This document shows, one piece after another, positions 28,705 to 36,159 of a stretch of 53,287 nucleotides of DNA. The translations under genes were made by a program, and so were the position numbers. Within the stretch, counting starts at the first letter, position 1; each line of letters starts with the position of its first letter. Location: positions 1 to 53,287 of the forward strand of contig CAMPIQ010000008.1 of assembly GCA_946886475.1 (NCBI GenBank). Direction: 5' to 3'. This DNA comes from an uncultured Chitinophagales bacterium. GTDB lineage: Bacteria; Bacteroidota; Bacteroidia; Chitinophagales; Chitinophagaceae. A model generated the notes under the pieces. That model saw only the letters and a list, made by a program, of their open reading frames with translations, ran no database searches and was not told where the DNA came from.

Positions 28705-29790
28705 TTATTTAAGTTTTACGGCAACAACCCCGATCAGCAATTCTCCATCTGAGGTGGCATCGATCCCGGTTCTTTTTTCAATCAGTCTTGTAGCCTTGCG
28801 CAAAAAACCCTTAACTGACCCTTTAGTTTCATTGTTGCCTGCTATAACATTATTTTCTGTTGTAGCATTTGTATTGTTGTACGTTTCAGTGTCTGAAGAA
28901 GTTACAGGCAAATTGTTAAGAACAGAATTATCGCCTGAAATATCCAGGTGCCCCATGGTTAAACCTGGTTGCATGATATCAATTGGATTGATCTGTTTTT
29001 GTTGTTCACGGTGTACAACCACAGTTTCATTAGATGCAACCACATTTTGCAAAGGTTCATTTATGATCTCTGTTCTTTCAGTTTCTTTCAGTCCGGAATT
29101 CTTTTTTGGTTCAGGGTTTTTGGCCATCAAACTACCATTGTCCTTTTCTGCAATATTTAATGGAGGCATTTCATCCCTGGTATTATTCAGAGGCTGTGTA
29201 ACGGATGACTTTTTTGGTGCATTGTTTTTTTGTATTGCAATAGTTGACGGATCCTGTGGATTATCAATTGATGTACCATTATAATAAAGCAAGCCCATAA
29301 AAGCTACCACCATAACAGCCGCAGCAGCGCTCATCCACACTTTCATTCCCACGATCCTTCTTTCTGTTCTGTGGTATAATTCTCTCTTGTCCGGATAAAT
29401 GATTGTTTCGCCGGCATCCAGCTTTGCATTCAATAAAAGCTGGTGTTGGAGCTGGTAATTGCTATTTGAGCTCAATTCCAGTTCAACTATTTTCTTTTTA
29501 TCAGCGCTCAATTCATCATCTATATATAATAACAGTTCTTCGTCAATTGTATTCAACTTCATGCTATCGGCAAGAAGATCTTCTTTGTTAATCACGAAAG
29601 TTTCAGCAGGCAATTTTGTGCCTGCAAGTATTTCAAACTCAGCCTGCAGATCGGGATGCTCAATAAGGAAAGCATCTACCTGCCTCATCTCTTCATTGCT
29701 CAGCTCATTGTCCATATATAACACAAAGAACTCCTCGTAATTGCCAAGGTGGATCATATGATGGTTATTATCGTTGTGTTTAAATGACAT
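28705..29790 (-). CDS. anti-sigma-like membrane protein
   Basis: This 361-residue protein begins with acidic ELSNEEMRQVDAFLIEHPDLQAEFEIL segments, repeated around residues 20-100. They resemble the cytoplasmic zinc-less anti-sigma domains of Bacteroidota. A membrane helix follows (WMSAAAAVMVVAFMGLLYY, near residue 155), then a low-complexity periplasmic region rich in Asn, Lys and Glu. It starts 11 nt inside the 3' end of the ECF sigma gene; the ATG at 29790 was preferred to a TTG two codons upstream. It probably holds that sigma factor inactive. No catalytic motifs seen. Confidence 0.75.
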   Translation of the reverse strand: MSFKHNDNNHHMIHLGNYEEFFVLYMDNELSNEEMRQVDAFLIEHPDLQAEFEILAGTKLPAETFVINKEDLLADSMKLNTIDEELLLYIDDELSADKKKIVELELSSNSNYQLQHQLLLNAKLDAGETIIYPDKRELYHRTERRIVGMKVWMSAAAAVMVVAFMGLLYYNGTSIDNPQDPSTIAIQKNNAPKKSSVTQPLNNTRDEMPPLNIAEKDNGSLMAKNPEPKKNSGLKETERTEIINEPLQNVVASNETVVVHREQQKQINPIDIMQPGLTMGHLDISGDNSVLNNLPVTSSDTETYNNTNATTENNVIAGNNETKGSVKGFLRKATRLIEKRTGIDATSDGELLIGVVAVKLK

Positions 29791-30265
29791 TTTCAACTTT
29801 TACTATGTAATCTTTTAATTGCAGGCGGGCCCGGTGCAGATATACTTTCACCTGGCTCTCGCTCAGATTCATGATCTGTCCGATCTCCTCATAACTGTAT
29901 CCCTCATAATCTTTCAGCATTACCAGCGATCGCTGGGTCTCGCTCAGCCTTGCCAGTGCCTGCTGCAGAATTGCCCTGGTATTATTCACCTGCCGGTCGC
30001 TTACCCTTGTGTCTGCAGAAAATTCTTCTTTCAGGTAAACTCTTTTTGCTTTTCTCAGATGATCGATCATCTGATTATAAGCAACGGTAAACAAATAAGA
30101 TTTGCTTTTGCTACCATCTACCTGGTCGCGGTTACGCCATAATTTTTCAAAAGCGCTTTGTACCACATCCCGGGCATCCTCTTCGTGGCGGAGGTTTTTT
30201 ACAATGAACCTGTACACATTATCCGCGTACTGGGTCACACATTCGTTATATTCTTTTTCAGTCAT
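29780..30265 (-). CDS. ECF-type RNA polymerase sigma-70 factor
   Basis: This 161-residue sigma factor has region 2 (DVVQSAFEKLWRNRDQV and YNQMIDHLRKAKR) and region 4 (LSETQRSLVMLKDYEGYSYEEIGQIMNLSESQVKVYLHRAR, a helix-turn-helix). No region 1.1 or 3, as usual for ECF factors. It overlaps the following anti-sigma-like gene by 11 nt and probably forms a three-gene operon with that gene and an outer-membrane barrel gene. A palindrome-rich stretch lies upstream (30288-30305). Confidence 0.93.
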   Translation of the reverse strand: MTEKEYNECVTQYADNVYRFIVKNLRHEEDARDVVQSAFEKLWRNRDQVDGSKSKSYLFTVAYNQMIDHLRKAKRVYLKEEFSADTRVSDRQVNNTRAILQQALARLSETQRSLVMLKDYEGYSYEEIGQIMNLSESQVKVYLHRARLQLKDYIVKVENVI

Positions 30266-30287
30266 AAACAGTTCAACAGAAGCTTGA

Positions 30288-30305
30288 TACTACAGTAGTA
30301 CGTAC
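30288..30305. promoter_or_regulatory. overlapping palindromes upstream of the ECF sigma gene
   Basis: TACTAC-A-GTAGTA (30288-30300) is a perfect inverted repeat. It overlaps GTACGTAC (30298-30305), another perfect palindrome. They lie 23-40 nt upstream of the sigma start codon, where a promoter or operator would be expected. Confidence 0.35.
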
Positions 30306-30342
30306 TTAGTGATCAAATGTTACAGCAAAGGAAGAAAATTTT

Positions 30343-30555
30343 TTAAGGAATGGAAATATATGAGGTAAACTGCCTTGAAACAGCGTCAATAAGGAGTTCG
30401 CCTTTTTCAGCAGGCCGGGATGAAGGTTCCTTGCAGTTTTCAGTGATCCTGCATACTTCGCGGGTTTTTTTATAAGCTACAATGGAAAAAGCAGAAAGGC
30501 TTAGGGTAAGGAAGGCCGATATTAAGAACCATTTGTTGAAAATAACCCTTCTCAT
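30343..30555 (-). CDS. small single-pass membrane protein of unknown function
   Basis: This is a 70-residue protein. It starts with basic residues and one hydrophobic helix (WFLISAFLTLSLSAFSIVAY) and continues with a short polar tail containing two Cys (VCRITENCKEPSSRPAEKGE). It may be a membrane or secreted peptide. No family recognised. It is upstream of the ECF sigma gene on the same strand, 77 nt away. Confidence 0.5.
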   Translation of the reverse strand: MRRVIFNKWFLISAFLTLSLSAFSIVAYKKTREVCRITENCKEPSSRPAEKGELLIDAVSRQFTSYISIP

Positions 30556-30610
30556 GGTTTGGTTTTGATTGGTTAGACGAAGGTAACAGGGGGTATGTTA
30601 CAGGAATGAT

Positions 30611-30631
30611 AAAAAAAAGACCGGGGCCGGT
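30611..30631 (-). terminator. possible terminator-like hairpin on the minus strand
   Basis: ACCGG-GG-CCGGT (30620-30631) followed on the minus strand by C and eight T (30619-30611 region). A neighbouring GCCGG-TG-CCGGC offers an alternative stem. No minus-strand gene ends here, so its use is unclear. Confidence 0.3.
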
Positions 30632-30675
30632 GCCGGCAACCTTGGCCACCTCGTATCTCGTAGCGCTTACTTTAT

Positions 30676-30683
30676 TAGATTTG
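30676..30683 (+). promoter_or_regulatory. -7 promoter box TAGATTTG
   Basis: This is an exact TAnnTTTG match. Only 4 nt lie between it and the kbl ATG at 30688, so the transcript is likely leaderless or nearly so. No clear -33 TTG at standard spacing. Confidence 0.5.
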
Positions 30684-30687
30684 CCCT

Positions 30688-31875
30688 ATGAACGAAAAAT
30701 TTATAACCAGGATACAGGCAGAACTGGATGAGATCAAAACATCCGGATTATATAAAAATGAAAGGGTGATCAGCTCTCCGCAGGGTGCAGAGATCACGGT
30801 AAACGGTGAAAAGGTGCTGAATTTTTGTGCAAACAATTACCTGGGTTTATCCTCCCATCCCAAAACCCTGGAAGCGGCGCATAAATATATTGACAGTCAT
30901 GGTTATGGAATGAGCTCAGTGCGTTTTATCTGCGGCACACAGAACATTCATAAAGAACTGGAAAAAAAGCTGTCCGGCTTTCTTGGAACAGAGGATACGA
31001 TCTTATATGTGGCAGCCTTTGATGCCAATGGCGGGGTGTTTGAACCCCTGTTCAATGAACAGGATGCCATTATCTCTGATGCGCTCAACCACGCCTCCAT
31101 TATTGATGGCGTTCGGCTTTGCAAGGCCCAGCGCTACCGCTACGAGCATAACAATATGGAAGACCTGGAAGCCAGATTGAAAGAATCCTCACATCTGAGA
31201 AGCCGCATCATAGTGACCGATGGTGTTTTCAGCATGGACGGTACCATTGCAAAACTGGATGCGATCTGCAGCCTGGCCGATAAATATGATGCCATCGTAA
31301 TGGTGGATGAAAGCCATGCTTCAGGATTTATGGGAAAAACAGGCCGGGGCACACACGAATACCACAATGTTATGGGCCGGATCGATTTAATTACCGGCAC
31401 CCTGGGAAAGGCACTGGGCGGGGCTAGTGGTGGATTTACCAGTGGAAGAAAAGAGATCATTGATATACTCCGGCAGCGTAGCCGTCCTTATTTATTCTCC
31501 AATACGCTGGCGCCTTCCATTGCAGGGGCCAGCATAGCCGTTCTTGATCTGTTAAGTGAGAGCACTGAATTAAGGGATAAGCTGGAGAACAATACAAAGT
31601 ACTTCCGTAAAAAAATGACAGATGCGGGCTTTGATATCAAGCCGGGTGAACATCCCATAGTTCCAATTATGCTGTATGATTCTGTACTGGCAGCCACCTT
31701 TGCCGACAAGCTCTTAAAGGAGGGTATTTATGTTATTGGATTCTTCTTCCCTGTAGTACCTAAAGGACAGGCCAGGATCCGTGTGCAGCTAAGTGCAGCA
31801 CATGAAACGGAACACCTGGACAGGGCCATTAACGCATTTACAAAAATTGGTAATGAACTGGGAGTGGTAAAATAG
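30688..31875 (+). CDS. kbl: glycine C-acetyltransferase (2-amino-3-ketobutyrate CoA ligase)
   Basis: This 395-residue PLP enzyme of the alpha-oxoamine synthase family converts 2-amino-3-ketobutyrate and CoA to glycine and acetyl-CoA in threonine breakdown. The PLP Lys is Lys241 in [12 protein letters not shown]. The motifs [16 protein letters not shown] and [18 protein letters not shown] are typical. Length matches Kbl. The usual partner, threonine dehydrogenase, is not adjacent. Related enzymes (BioF, SPT) share the fold, but the full-length match favours Kbl. Confidence 0.9.
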   Translation: MNEKFITRIQAELDEIKTSGLYKNERVISSPQGAEITVNGEKVLNFCANNYLGLSSHPKTLEAAHKYIDSHGYGMSSVRFICGTQNIHKELEKKLSGFLGTEDTILYVAAFDANGGVFEPLFNEQDAIISDALNHASIIDGVRLCKAQRYRYEHNNMEDLEARLKESSHLRSRIIVTDGVFSMDGTIAKLDAICSLADKYDAIVMVDESHASGFMGKTGRGTHEYHNVMGRIDLITGTLGKALGGASGGFTSGRKEIIDILRQRSRPYLFSNTLAPSIAGASIAVLDLLSESTELRDKLENNTKYFRKKMTDAGFDIKPGEHPIVPIMLYDSVLAATFADKLLKEGIYVIGFFFPVVPKGQARIRVQLSAAHETEHLDRAINAFTKIGNELGVVK

Positions 31876-31903
31876 CCAATAGCCAATGGCTATTGGCCAT
31901 TGG
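31872..31903. repeat. AATAGCC hairpin repeat, copy 2
   Basis: CCAATAGCC (31876-31884), loop AAT, GGCTATTGG (31888-31896) is a 9-bp perfect stem. The 14-mer ATAGCCAATAGCCA at 31872-31885 is identical to 17537-17550. It overlaps the kbl stop codon and ends at the convergent lipoprotein gene, so it may also act as a terminator. Confidence 0.5.
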
Positions 31904-32512
31904 TTATGATACTTTAAAGTCCAGCTTTTTGGCAACGGCTTTTAATTCTTCAGGCGACATATTATTTCCCTGCAACACCACCATCAGCCTGTCGTTTACA
32001 ATATAGGTAAGCGTAGTGTGGTTTTGTTCCTTTCTATGATTCTCAATGGCACGTCCGCCATTGAAATCAATTGTTTTCGTGTATTCATTCTCGTTCTCCT
32101 GCTGAAAGTTCATGCCTGCCATGAAGGCGGTGGAGTAATACATGGCGCCCATTTCACCAGCGCAGTCAAAAAGCTGTATCTCCAGTCCTTTCTCCCGGTC
32201 TTTTTTGTAGTCGGCACTGGCATATGTATAGCCCATGGTGGCCGAAGCATTATAATTGCTTTGCTTTACTTCATCTATTTCTTCTGGCAACAAGGCTTTT
32301 AACTGTTCAATGGTAAGCGGCTTTAATTTTTTAAGTGCATCCATCTTTTGTTCCATTTCATCAGCAGCATTATTCATCCCTTTTACATCCACTTCTGTTT
32401 TGGTAATGGTGCCATCATCATTCTTTTCCGTTGTAGATATTTTTGTTTTGTCATTTCCACAGGCTCCAAATACAAAGGTCAGCAGGAGCAGAGCGTAAGT
32501 AATTTTTTTCAT
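31904..32512 (-). CDS. lipoprotein of unknown function
   Basis: This 202-residue lipoprotein has a signal peptide with lipobox FGAC (Cys18). A polar linker with a Thr/Lys/Asp pattern leads to a folded domain. That domain has recurring Tyr- and Met-rich strands (ATMGYTYASADYKKDREKGLEIQLFDCAGEMGAMYYSTAFMAGM) and ends YIVNDRLMVVLQGNNMSPEELKAVAKKLDF. I do not recognise the family. It is convergent with kbl, sharing the repeat at 31872-31903. Confidence 0.7.
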   Translation of the reverse strand: MKKITYALLLLTFVFGACGNDKTKISTTEKNDDGTITKTEVDVKGMNNAADEMEQKMDALKKLKPLTIEQLKALLPEEIDEVKQSNYNASATMGYTYASADYKKDREKGLEIQLFDCAGEMGAMYYSTAFMAGMNFQQENENEYTKTIDFNGGRAIENHRKEQNHTTLTYIVNDRLMVVLQGNNMSPEELKAVAKKLDFKVS

Positions 32513-32712
32513 GCATAAAGTTTTTGGTGTATGTGTAGAATTCGATGTGTTTAAATTTAGTTTTAATAACTAGGAAAAACAAAAAAAGCCTTTTATTTTA
32601 GCCTTCTGCAATAAAGAAAGTAGTCTTCCGTTTTACCTCTGATGAACCATTTCTACCCAATCAGCCTTTGAACAACTTTAAACTTGTTCATTAATCCTTA
32701 AACAACGTACTT

Positions 32713-32841
32713 ATGAAACGGATGCTTTTCATTTTCGGCATATTGGCCGTATTAATGGTTACAATCAGCTCTTGCGCAGCAACTAAAAGGGATTGCCAGG
32801 GCGTCAAAAAAACCAGGCTCTCCAATGGGATCTGGATCTGA
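32713..32841 (+). CDS. 42-residue lipoprotein
   Basis: A short open frame encodes MKRMLFIFGILAVLMVTISS then a Cys (position 21) in SSC, a lipobox. A polar, basic tail ending in a short aromatic stretch follows (ATKRDCQGVKKTRLSNGIWI). Small lipoproteins of this shape are common in Bacteroidota. The frame starts with ATG and has a clear hydrophobic core, which supports it as a real gene. Function unknown. It is followed by a secreted-protein gene 60 nt downstream. Confidence 0.65.
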   Translation: MKRMLFIFGILAVLMVTISSCAATKRDCQGVKKTRLSNGIWI

Positions 32842-32901
32842 ATTCAGCCACATACATAATTTATCATAGCAATATCAACAGGTATTGCTTTTTTTGTTTT
32901 T

Positions 32902-33426
32902 ATGAAGTATGCCATTTTTGTACTGATCTGTTTATCGGGATCAACCATTCTGCCTGCTCAGGATTTTCCGGCTACATTTTTGGGTCACTGGGAAGGCGAT
33001 CTGGAATGGTTCCAGACGGGTAAAAAGACACCTCAGAAAGTGAATATGCAGTTATTTGTTGCACCTTCAGACAGTATCAATACATATACTTGGAAACTGG
33101 TTTATGGAGAAAAGAACCAGGATAGCCGGCCCTATTTAATAAAAGCAGCCGATTCTTCAAAAGTTCATTGGATAATAGATGAACGAAACGGCATCCTGCT
33201 GGACCATTACTGGACCGGCAATTGTTTAACAGGAGCCTTTACCGTTCAACAAACTACCATCATAAATAATTTCAGGGTTGAAGGAGATCAGTTGATTGTT
33301 GAGTTTTATGCTATTGCCGCAAAACCTGTAAGGATATCAGGTGGCAGTGGTGAAGAAGTGCCGGAGGTTAGCAGTTATGGAGTGAAATCCTACCAGAAAG
33401 CTGTTTTGAGAAAAAAGAAAGCCTGA
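32902..33426 (+). CDS. secreted protein of unknown function
   Basis: This 174-residue protein has a signal peptide (MKYAIFVLICLSGSTILPAQ). The mature part is beta-rich, with motifs FLGHWEGDLEWFQ, WKLVYGEKNQDSRPYLIKA, HWIIDERNGILLDHYW and GDQLIVEFYAI, suggesting a lipocalin-like or barrel fold. There are no catalytic motifs I can name. It lies between a small lipoprotein and a class D beta-lactamase gene on the same strand. Confidence 0.65.
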   Translation: MKYAIFVLICLSGSTILPAQDFPATFLGHWEGDLEWFQTGKKTPQKVNMQLFVAPSDSINTYTWKLVYGEKNQDSRPYLIKAADSSKVHWIIDERNGILLDHYWTGNCLTGAFTVQQTTIINNFRVEGDQLIVEFYAIAAKPVRISGGSGEEVPEVSSYGVKSYQKAVLRKKKA

Positions 33427-33467
33427 ACCAACTTTACGGGCACTTAACTTTACTAAAATTTTGATTG

Positions 33468-34283
33468 ATGATAAGATACTTATATCTTTTATTACTGCCG
33501 GTTATCTTTTTGAAATGCTCACCTAATAATGTAGAAATCGACAATTCTCTTGGAAAGTATTTTGATGAGAATAATGTAAAAGGAACCTTTGCCCTGTTCA
33601 ATAATGGTAATGGCATCTTCACCATTTATAATCTTGACCGGTATAAGGACAGTGCTTTTTCTCCCGCATCAACCTTCAAAATTGTGAACTCATTAATTGG
33701 CCTGCAAACCGGGGTCATCTCCAATGAAAACATGGTGATTAAATGGGATAGTATTGACCGCGGCATGCCGGAATGGAATAAGGACCTTACCATGTATGAA
33801 GCATTCAGGGTTTCAGCGGTGCCGTATTACCAGGAAATAGCAAGAAGGATAGGGAAAGATACCATGCAAAGATGGCTGGACTCCCTTTCTTATGGTTCCG
33901 AAAAAATAAAAACTAAGATCGATACTTTTTGGCTGGATAATTCGCTCACCATTACACCAGATGAACAACTGGGACTTGTAAAAAGGCTTTTTTTCAACCA
34001 GCTCCCTTTTCACCAGATCAATCAGGAAATAGTAAAGAAAGCTATGTTGTTTGAAAATAAACCTGAATACAGATTATCCTATAAAACCGGTTGGGTAAAG
34101 ATCGATGATCCACAAAGGAAACATATTGGATGGATGGTTGGATGGATAGAAGAAAATGAGCATCCCTACTTTTTTGTATTGAACCTTGAATCTTCACAGG
34201 ATGATTTTGATATGGTTACTGTGAGAATGAAGATCCTGAAAGATATACTGGCACAACTGGGTTTTATGAAGGGGAGTAAATAA
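33468..34283 (+). CDS. class D (OXA-type) beta-lactamase
   Basis: This 271-residue serine beta-lactamase has the class D motif STFK (68-71), whose Ser is the nucleophile and whose Lys is normally carbamylated. It also has SAV (116-118, the SxV motif), FWLDNSL with Trp155, and KTG (206-208). The YGN motif reads YGS (142-144), a change in the third position. The N-terminus is a signal peptide with a Cys at 17 (FLKC), a possible but atypical lipobox. It is probably a chromosomal enzyme; the substrate range cannot be told. ATG at 33468 is used because the longer frame starts with TTG. Confidence 0.88.
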   Translation: MIRYLYLLLLPVIFLKCSPNNVEIDNSLGKYFDENNVKGTFALFNNGNGIFTIYNLDRYKDSAFSPASTFKIVNSLIGLQTGVISNENMVIKWDSIDRGMPEWNKDLTMYEAFRVSAVPYYQEIARRIGKDTMQRWLDSLSYGSEKIKTKIDTFWLDNSLTITPDEQLGLVKRLFFNQLPFHQINQEIVKKAMLFENKPEYRLSYKTGWVKIDDPQRKHIGWMVGWIEENEHPYFFVLNLESSQDDFDMVTVRMKILKDILAQLGFMKGSK

Positions 34284-34369
34284 ACCTGAGGCCTGCACCA
34301 TCTGTTTTTTTCTGTTTGTAATTTTTTATTAGCATCATTTTTGAACGGGAACAAAGATTCTTACGCAAT

Positions 34370-34377
34370 TAAATTTG
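34370..34377 (+). promoter_or_regulatory. -7 promoter box TAAATTTG
   Basis: This is an exact TAnnTTTG match 13 nt upstream of the batB ATG at 34391. A TTTTTG lies about 26 nt further upstream, longer than the normal -33 spacing. Confidence 0.45.
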
Positions 34378-34390
34378 CGGCAGCTGAAAA

Positions 34391-35383
34391 ATGAATTACC
34401 AATTTCAATATCCGGAAGCTTTATGGTTGCTATTATTGCTTCCTTTATTCCTGCTTATATATATCACGTACCGGTACTGGAAAAAAAACTCAATAAGAAA
34501 GATCGGGCATCCCGTGCTTGTAAGATCGCTATTTCCTTACTGGTCATCAGCAAAAAGCATTACAAAATTTTGTTTATTGATCATTGCTTTTGCTTTAGGG
34601 TGTGTAGCATTGGCCAATCCAAGAAAAGCAACAGCTTCGGGTGAGGTCAGAAAGGGGATCGATATCGTGATTGCTTTGGATGTGAGCAATAGTATGCTAG
34701 CCAGTGATGTTTCACCCGACCGGCTTACCAGGGCTAAGCAATTTGTATCAAAACTCATTGACGGACTGGAAGATGACCGTACCAGCCTTATTCTTTTTGC
34801 CGGCTATGGTTATATCCGTACACCATTGACATTTGATAAGGGTTCAACAAAATTATTTGTATCTGTAGCTGATCCCGCCGCTATAAGCCAGCAGGGAACG
34901 AACATCAGTGATGCGCTTAATAAAAGTCTTTTGGTTTTTGGTGATCAAACCGAAAGGTTCCGGTCCATTATCCTGATATCCGACGGGGAAACCCATGATG
35001 AAAATGCCATCGAAACCGCAAAAAGCCTTGCTGCCCGTGGCATCATGGTCAACACAATTGGAATAGGATCGGAAGCGGGAAGCACCGTTCCGGATTCAAC
35101 GGGTAATCCAAAAAGAAACGAAGGACAGGTTGTTGTTTCTAAATTAAATGAACAGTTGTTAAGTGAAATGGCTGCTGCCACCAATGGTGTGTATATAAAA
35201 CTGAGCAGCATTGATGCTGCGGTTGAAAAAATTGAAGCACAATTCTCCGGCATTGATAAAAAAGCGCTGGGCGACATTTCTACTTTTACCTACCAGCCTT
35301 TTTATGCCTGGTTTGCCCTGCCAATGCTTTTATTGCTTGTAACAGAAATATTTTTTCCTGACCGTAAAAAAACTCCTGCATGA
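34391..35383 (+). CDS. batB: von Willebrand factor A domain membrane protein, BatA/BatB type
   Basis: This 330-residue protein has two N-terminal membrane segments (LWLLLLLPLFLLIYITY and FCLLIIAFALGCVALA) and a periplasmic VWA domain. The MIDAS motif is DVSNSMLASD, followed by the Thr/Asp positions (GTNISDAL, ISDGETHD). A C-terminal helix (WFALPMLLLLVTEIFF) closes it. This is the BatA/BatB architecture from the Bacteroidota aerotolerance operon. The gene overlaps the next one (batC-like) by 4 nt. batA, batD and batE are not in the window. Confidence 0.85.
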   Translation: MNYQFQYPEALWLLLLLPLFLLIYITYRYWKKNSIRKIGHPVLVRSLFPYWSSAKSITKFCLLIIAFALGCVALANPRKATASGEVRKGIDIVIALDVSNSMLASDVSPDRLTRAKQFVSKLIDGLEDDRTSLILFAGYGYIRTPLTFDKGSTKLFVSVADPAAISQQGTNISDALNKSLLVFGDQTERFRSIILISDGETHDENAIETAKSLAARGIMVNTIGIGSEAGSTVPDSTGNPKRNEGQVVVSKLNEQLLSEMAAATNGVYIKLSSIDAAVEKIEAQFSGIDKKALGDISTFTYQPFYAWFALPMLLLLVTEIFFPDRKKTPA

Positions 35384-35952
35384 AGTATATTACCATCATA
35401 GCATTCTGTTTTATTGCCAATCATGCTTTTTCCCAGGATCAGGAAACATACAAAGGCAATTTGCTTTATCTCCAGTCCCAATATGAAAGAGCGGAAGAAA
35501 AATACCGGGCTGCATTAAAAAAAGATTCTAATAATGTTGTTGCCAGATTTAATCTTGCCAATGCATTACACAAACAGAAAAAATATGATGAAGCTATCAT
35601 CGTTAATGAAAAGGTGGTTGTACATGCAAATGATAAAAAAATAAAATCCGCCTCCTTTTATAACCAGGGTGTCAGCTATACTAAACTCAATAACCTGGAA
35701 GCCAGTATTGAGTCCTACAAAAAAGCGCTTCGCATCAATCCGGATGATCTGCAGGCCAGGGAAAATCTTCAAAAAGCCCTGCTTGAGCAAAAAAAAAGGC
35801 AACAACAGCAACAACAGCGGCCAAAATCCAAAATGAGCCAGAAGGAAGCAGAACAGAAACTTAAATTACTCCAGCAGAAAGAAAAACAGATCCAGGAAAG
35901 ATTGCAGAACAAAGCCCGGCAGTCGGGATCAGCCCAGGGGCGCGACTGGTAG
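35380..35952 (+). CDS. batC: TPR protein, BatC type
   Basis: This 190-residue periplasmic protein has a signal peptide (FCFIANHAFSQ) and three or more tetratricopeptide repeats (residues ~25-120, YERAEEKYRAALKKDSNNVVARFNLANALHKQKKYDEAI). It ends with a Gln- and Lys-rich tail. TPR proteins bind partner proteins. It overlaps the VWA gene by 4 nt (ATGA), so it is translationally coupled and fits BatC. A weak hairpin follows at 35994-36029. Confidence 0.8.
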   Translation: MKYITIIAFCFIANHAFSQDQETYKGNLLYLQSQYERAEEKYRAALKKDSNNVVARFNLANALHKQKKYDEAIIVNEKVVVHANDKKIKSASFYNQGVSYTKLNNLEASIESYKKALRINPDDLQARENLQKALLEQKKRQQQQQQRPKSKMSQKEAEQKLKLLQQKEKQIQERLQNKARQSGSAQGRDW

Positions 35953-35993
35953 GGGTTGCAGCATTCAAACTTAAAGCGGTTAGAGGCAAAAGC

Positions 35994-36029
35994 CGGGAAA
36001 CCATGGAGGCTAAACAAGGTTTTCCCCCG
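35994..36029 (+). terminator. weak hairpin after batC
   Basis: CGGGAAACC (35994-36002) pairs with GGTTTTCCCCCG (36018-36029) with one bulge. No clear T-run follows on the plus strand. It may end the batBC transcript. Confidence 0.3.
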
Positions 36030-36111
36030 TTTATCTTAATCACTTTTCATTTTCATTCCTTAAGCTCCCATCCTTTTCACTCCTTTAACCTCCTGGATTC
36101 ATATCTTGACT

Positions 36112-36119
36112 TAGCTTTG
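36112..36119 (+). promoter_or_regulatory. -7 promoter box TAGCTTTG
   Basis: This is an exact TAnnTTTG match 40 nt upstream of the ispG ATG at 36160. A 13-codon frame (36135-36176) starts in the leader between them and overlaps the ispG start. Confidence 0.45.
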
Positions 36120-36159
36120 CCGATTATCGTAACTATGCAAAAAAGCGGTTATCCTACAT

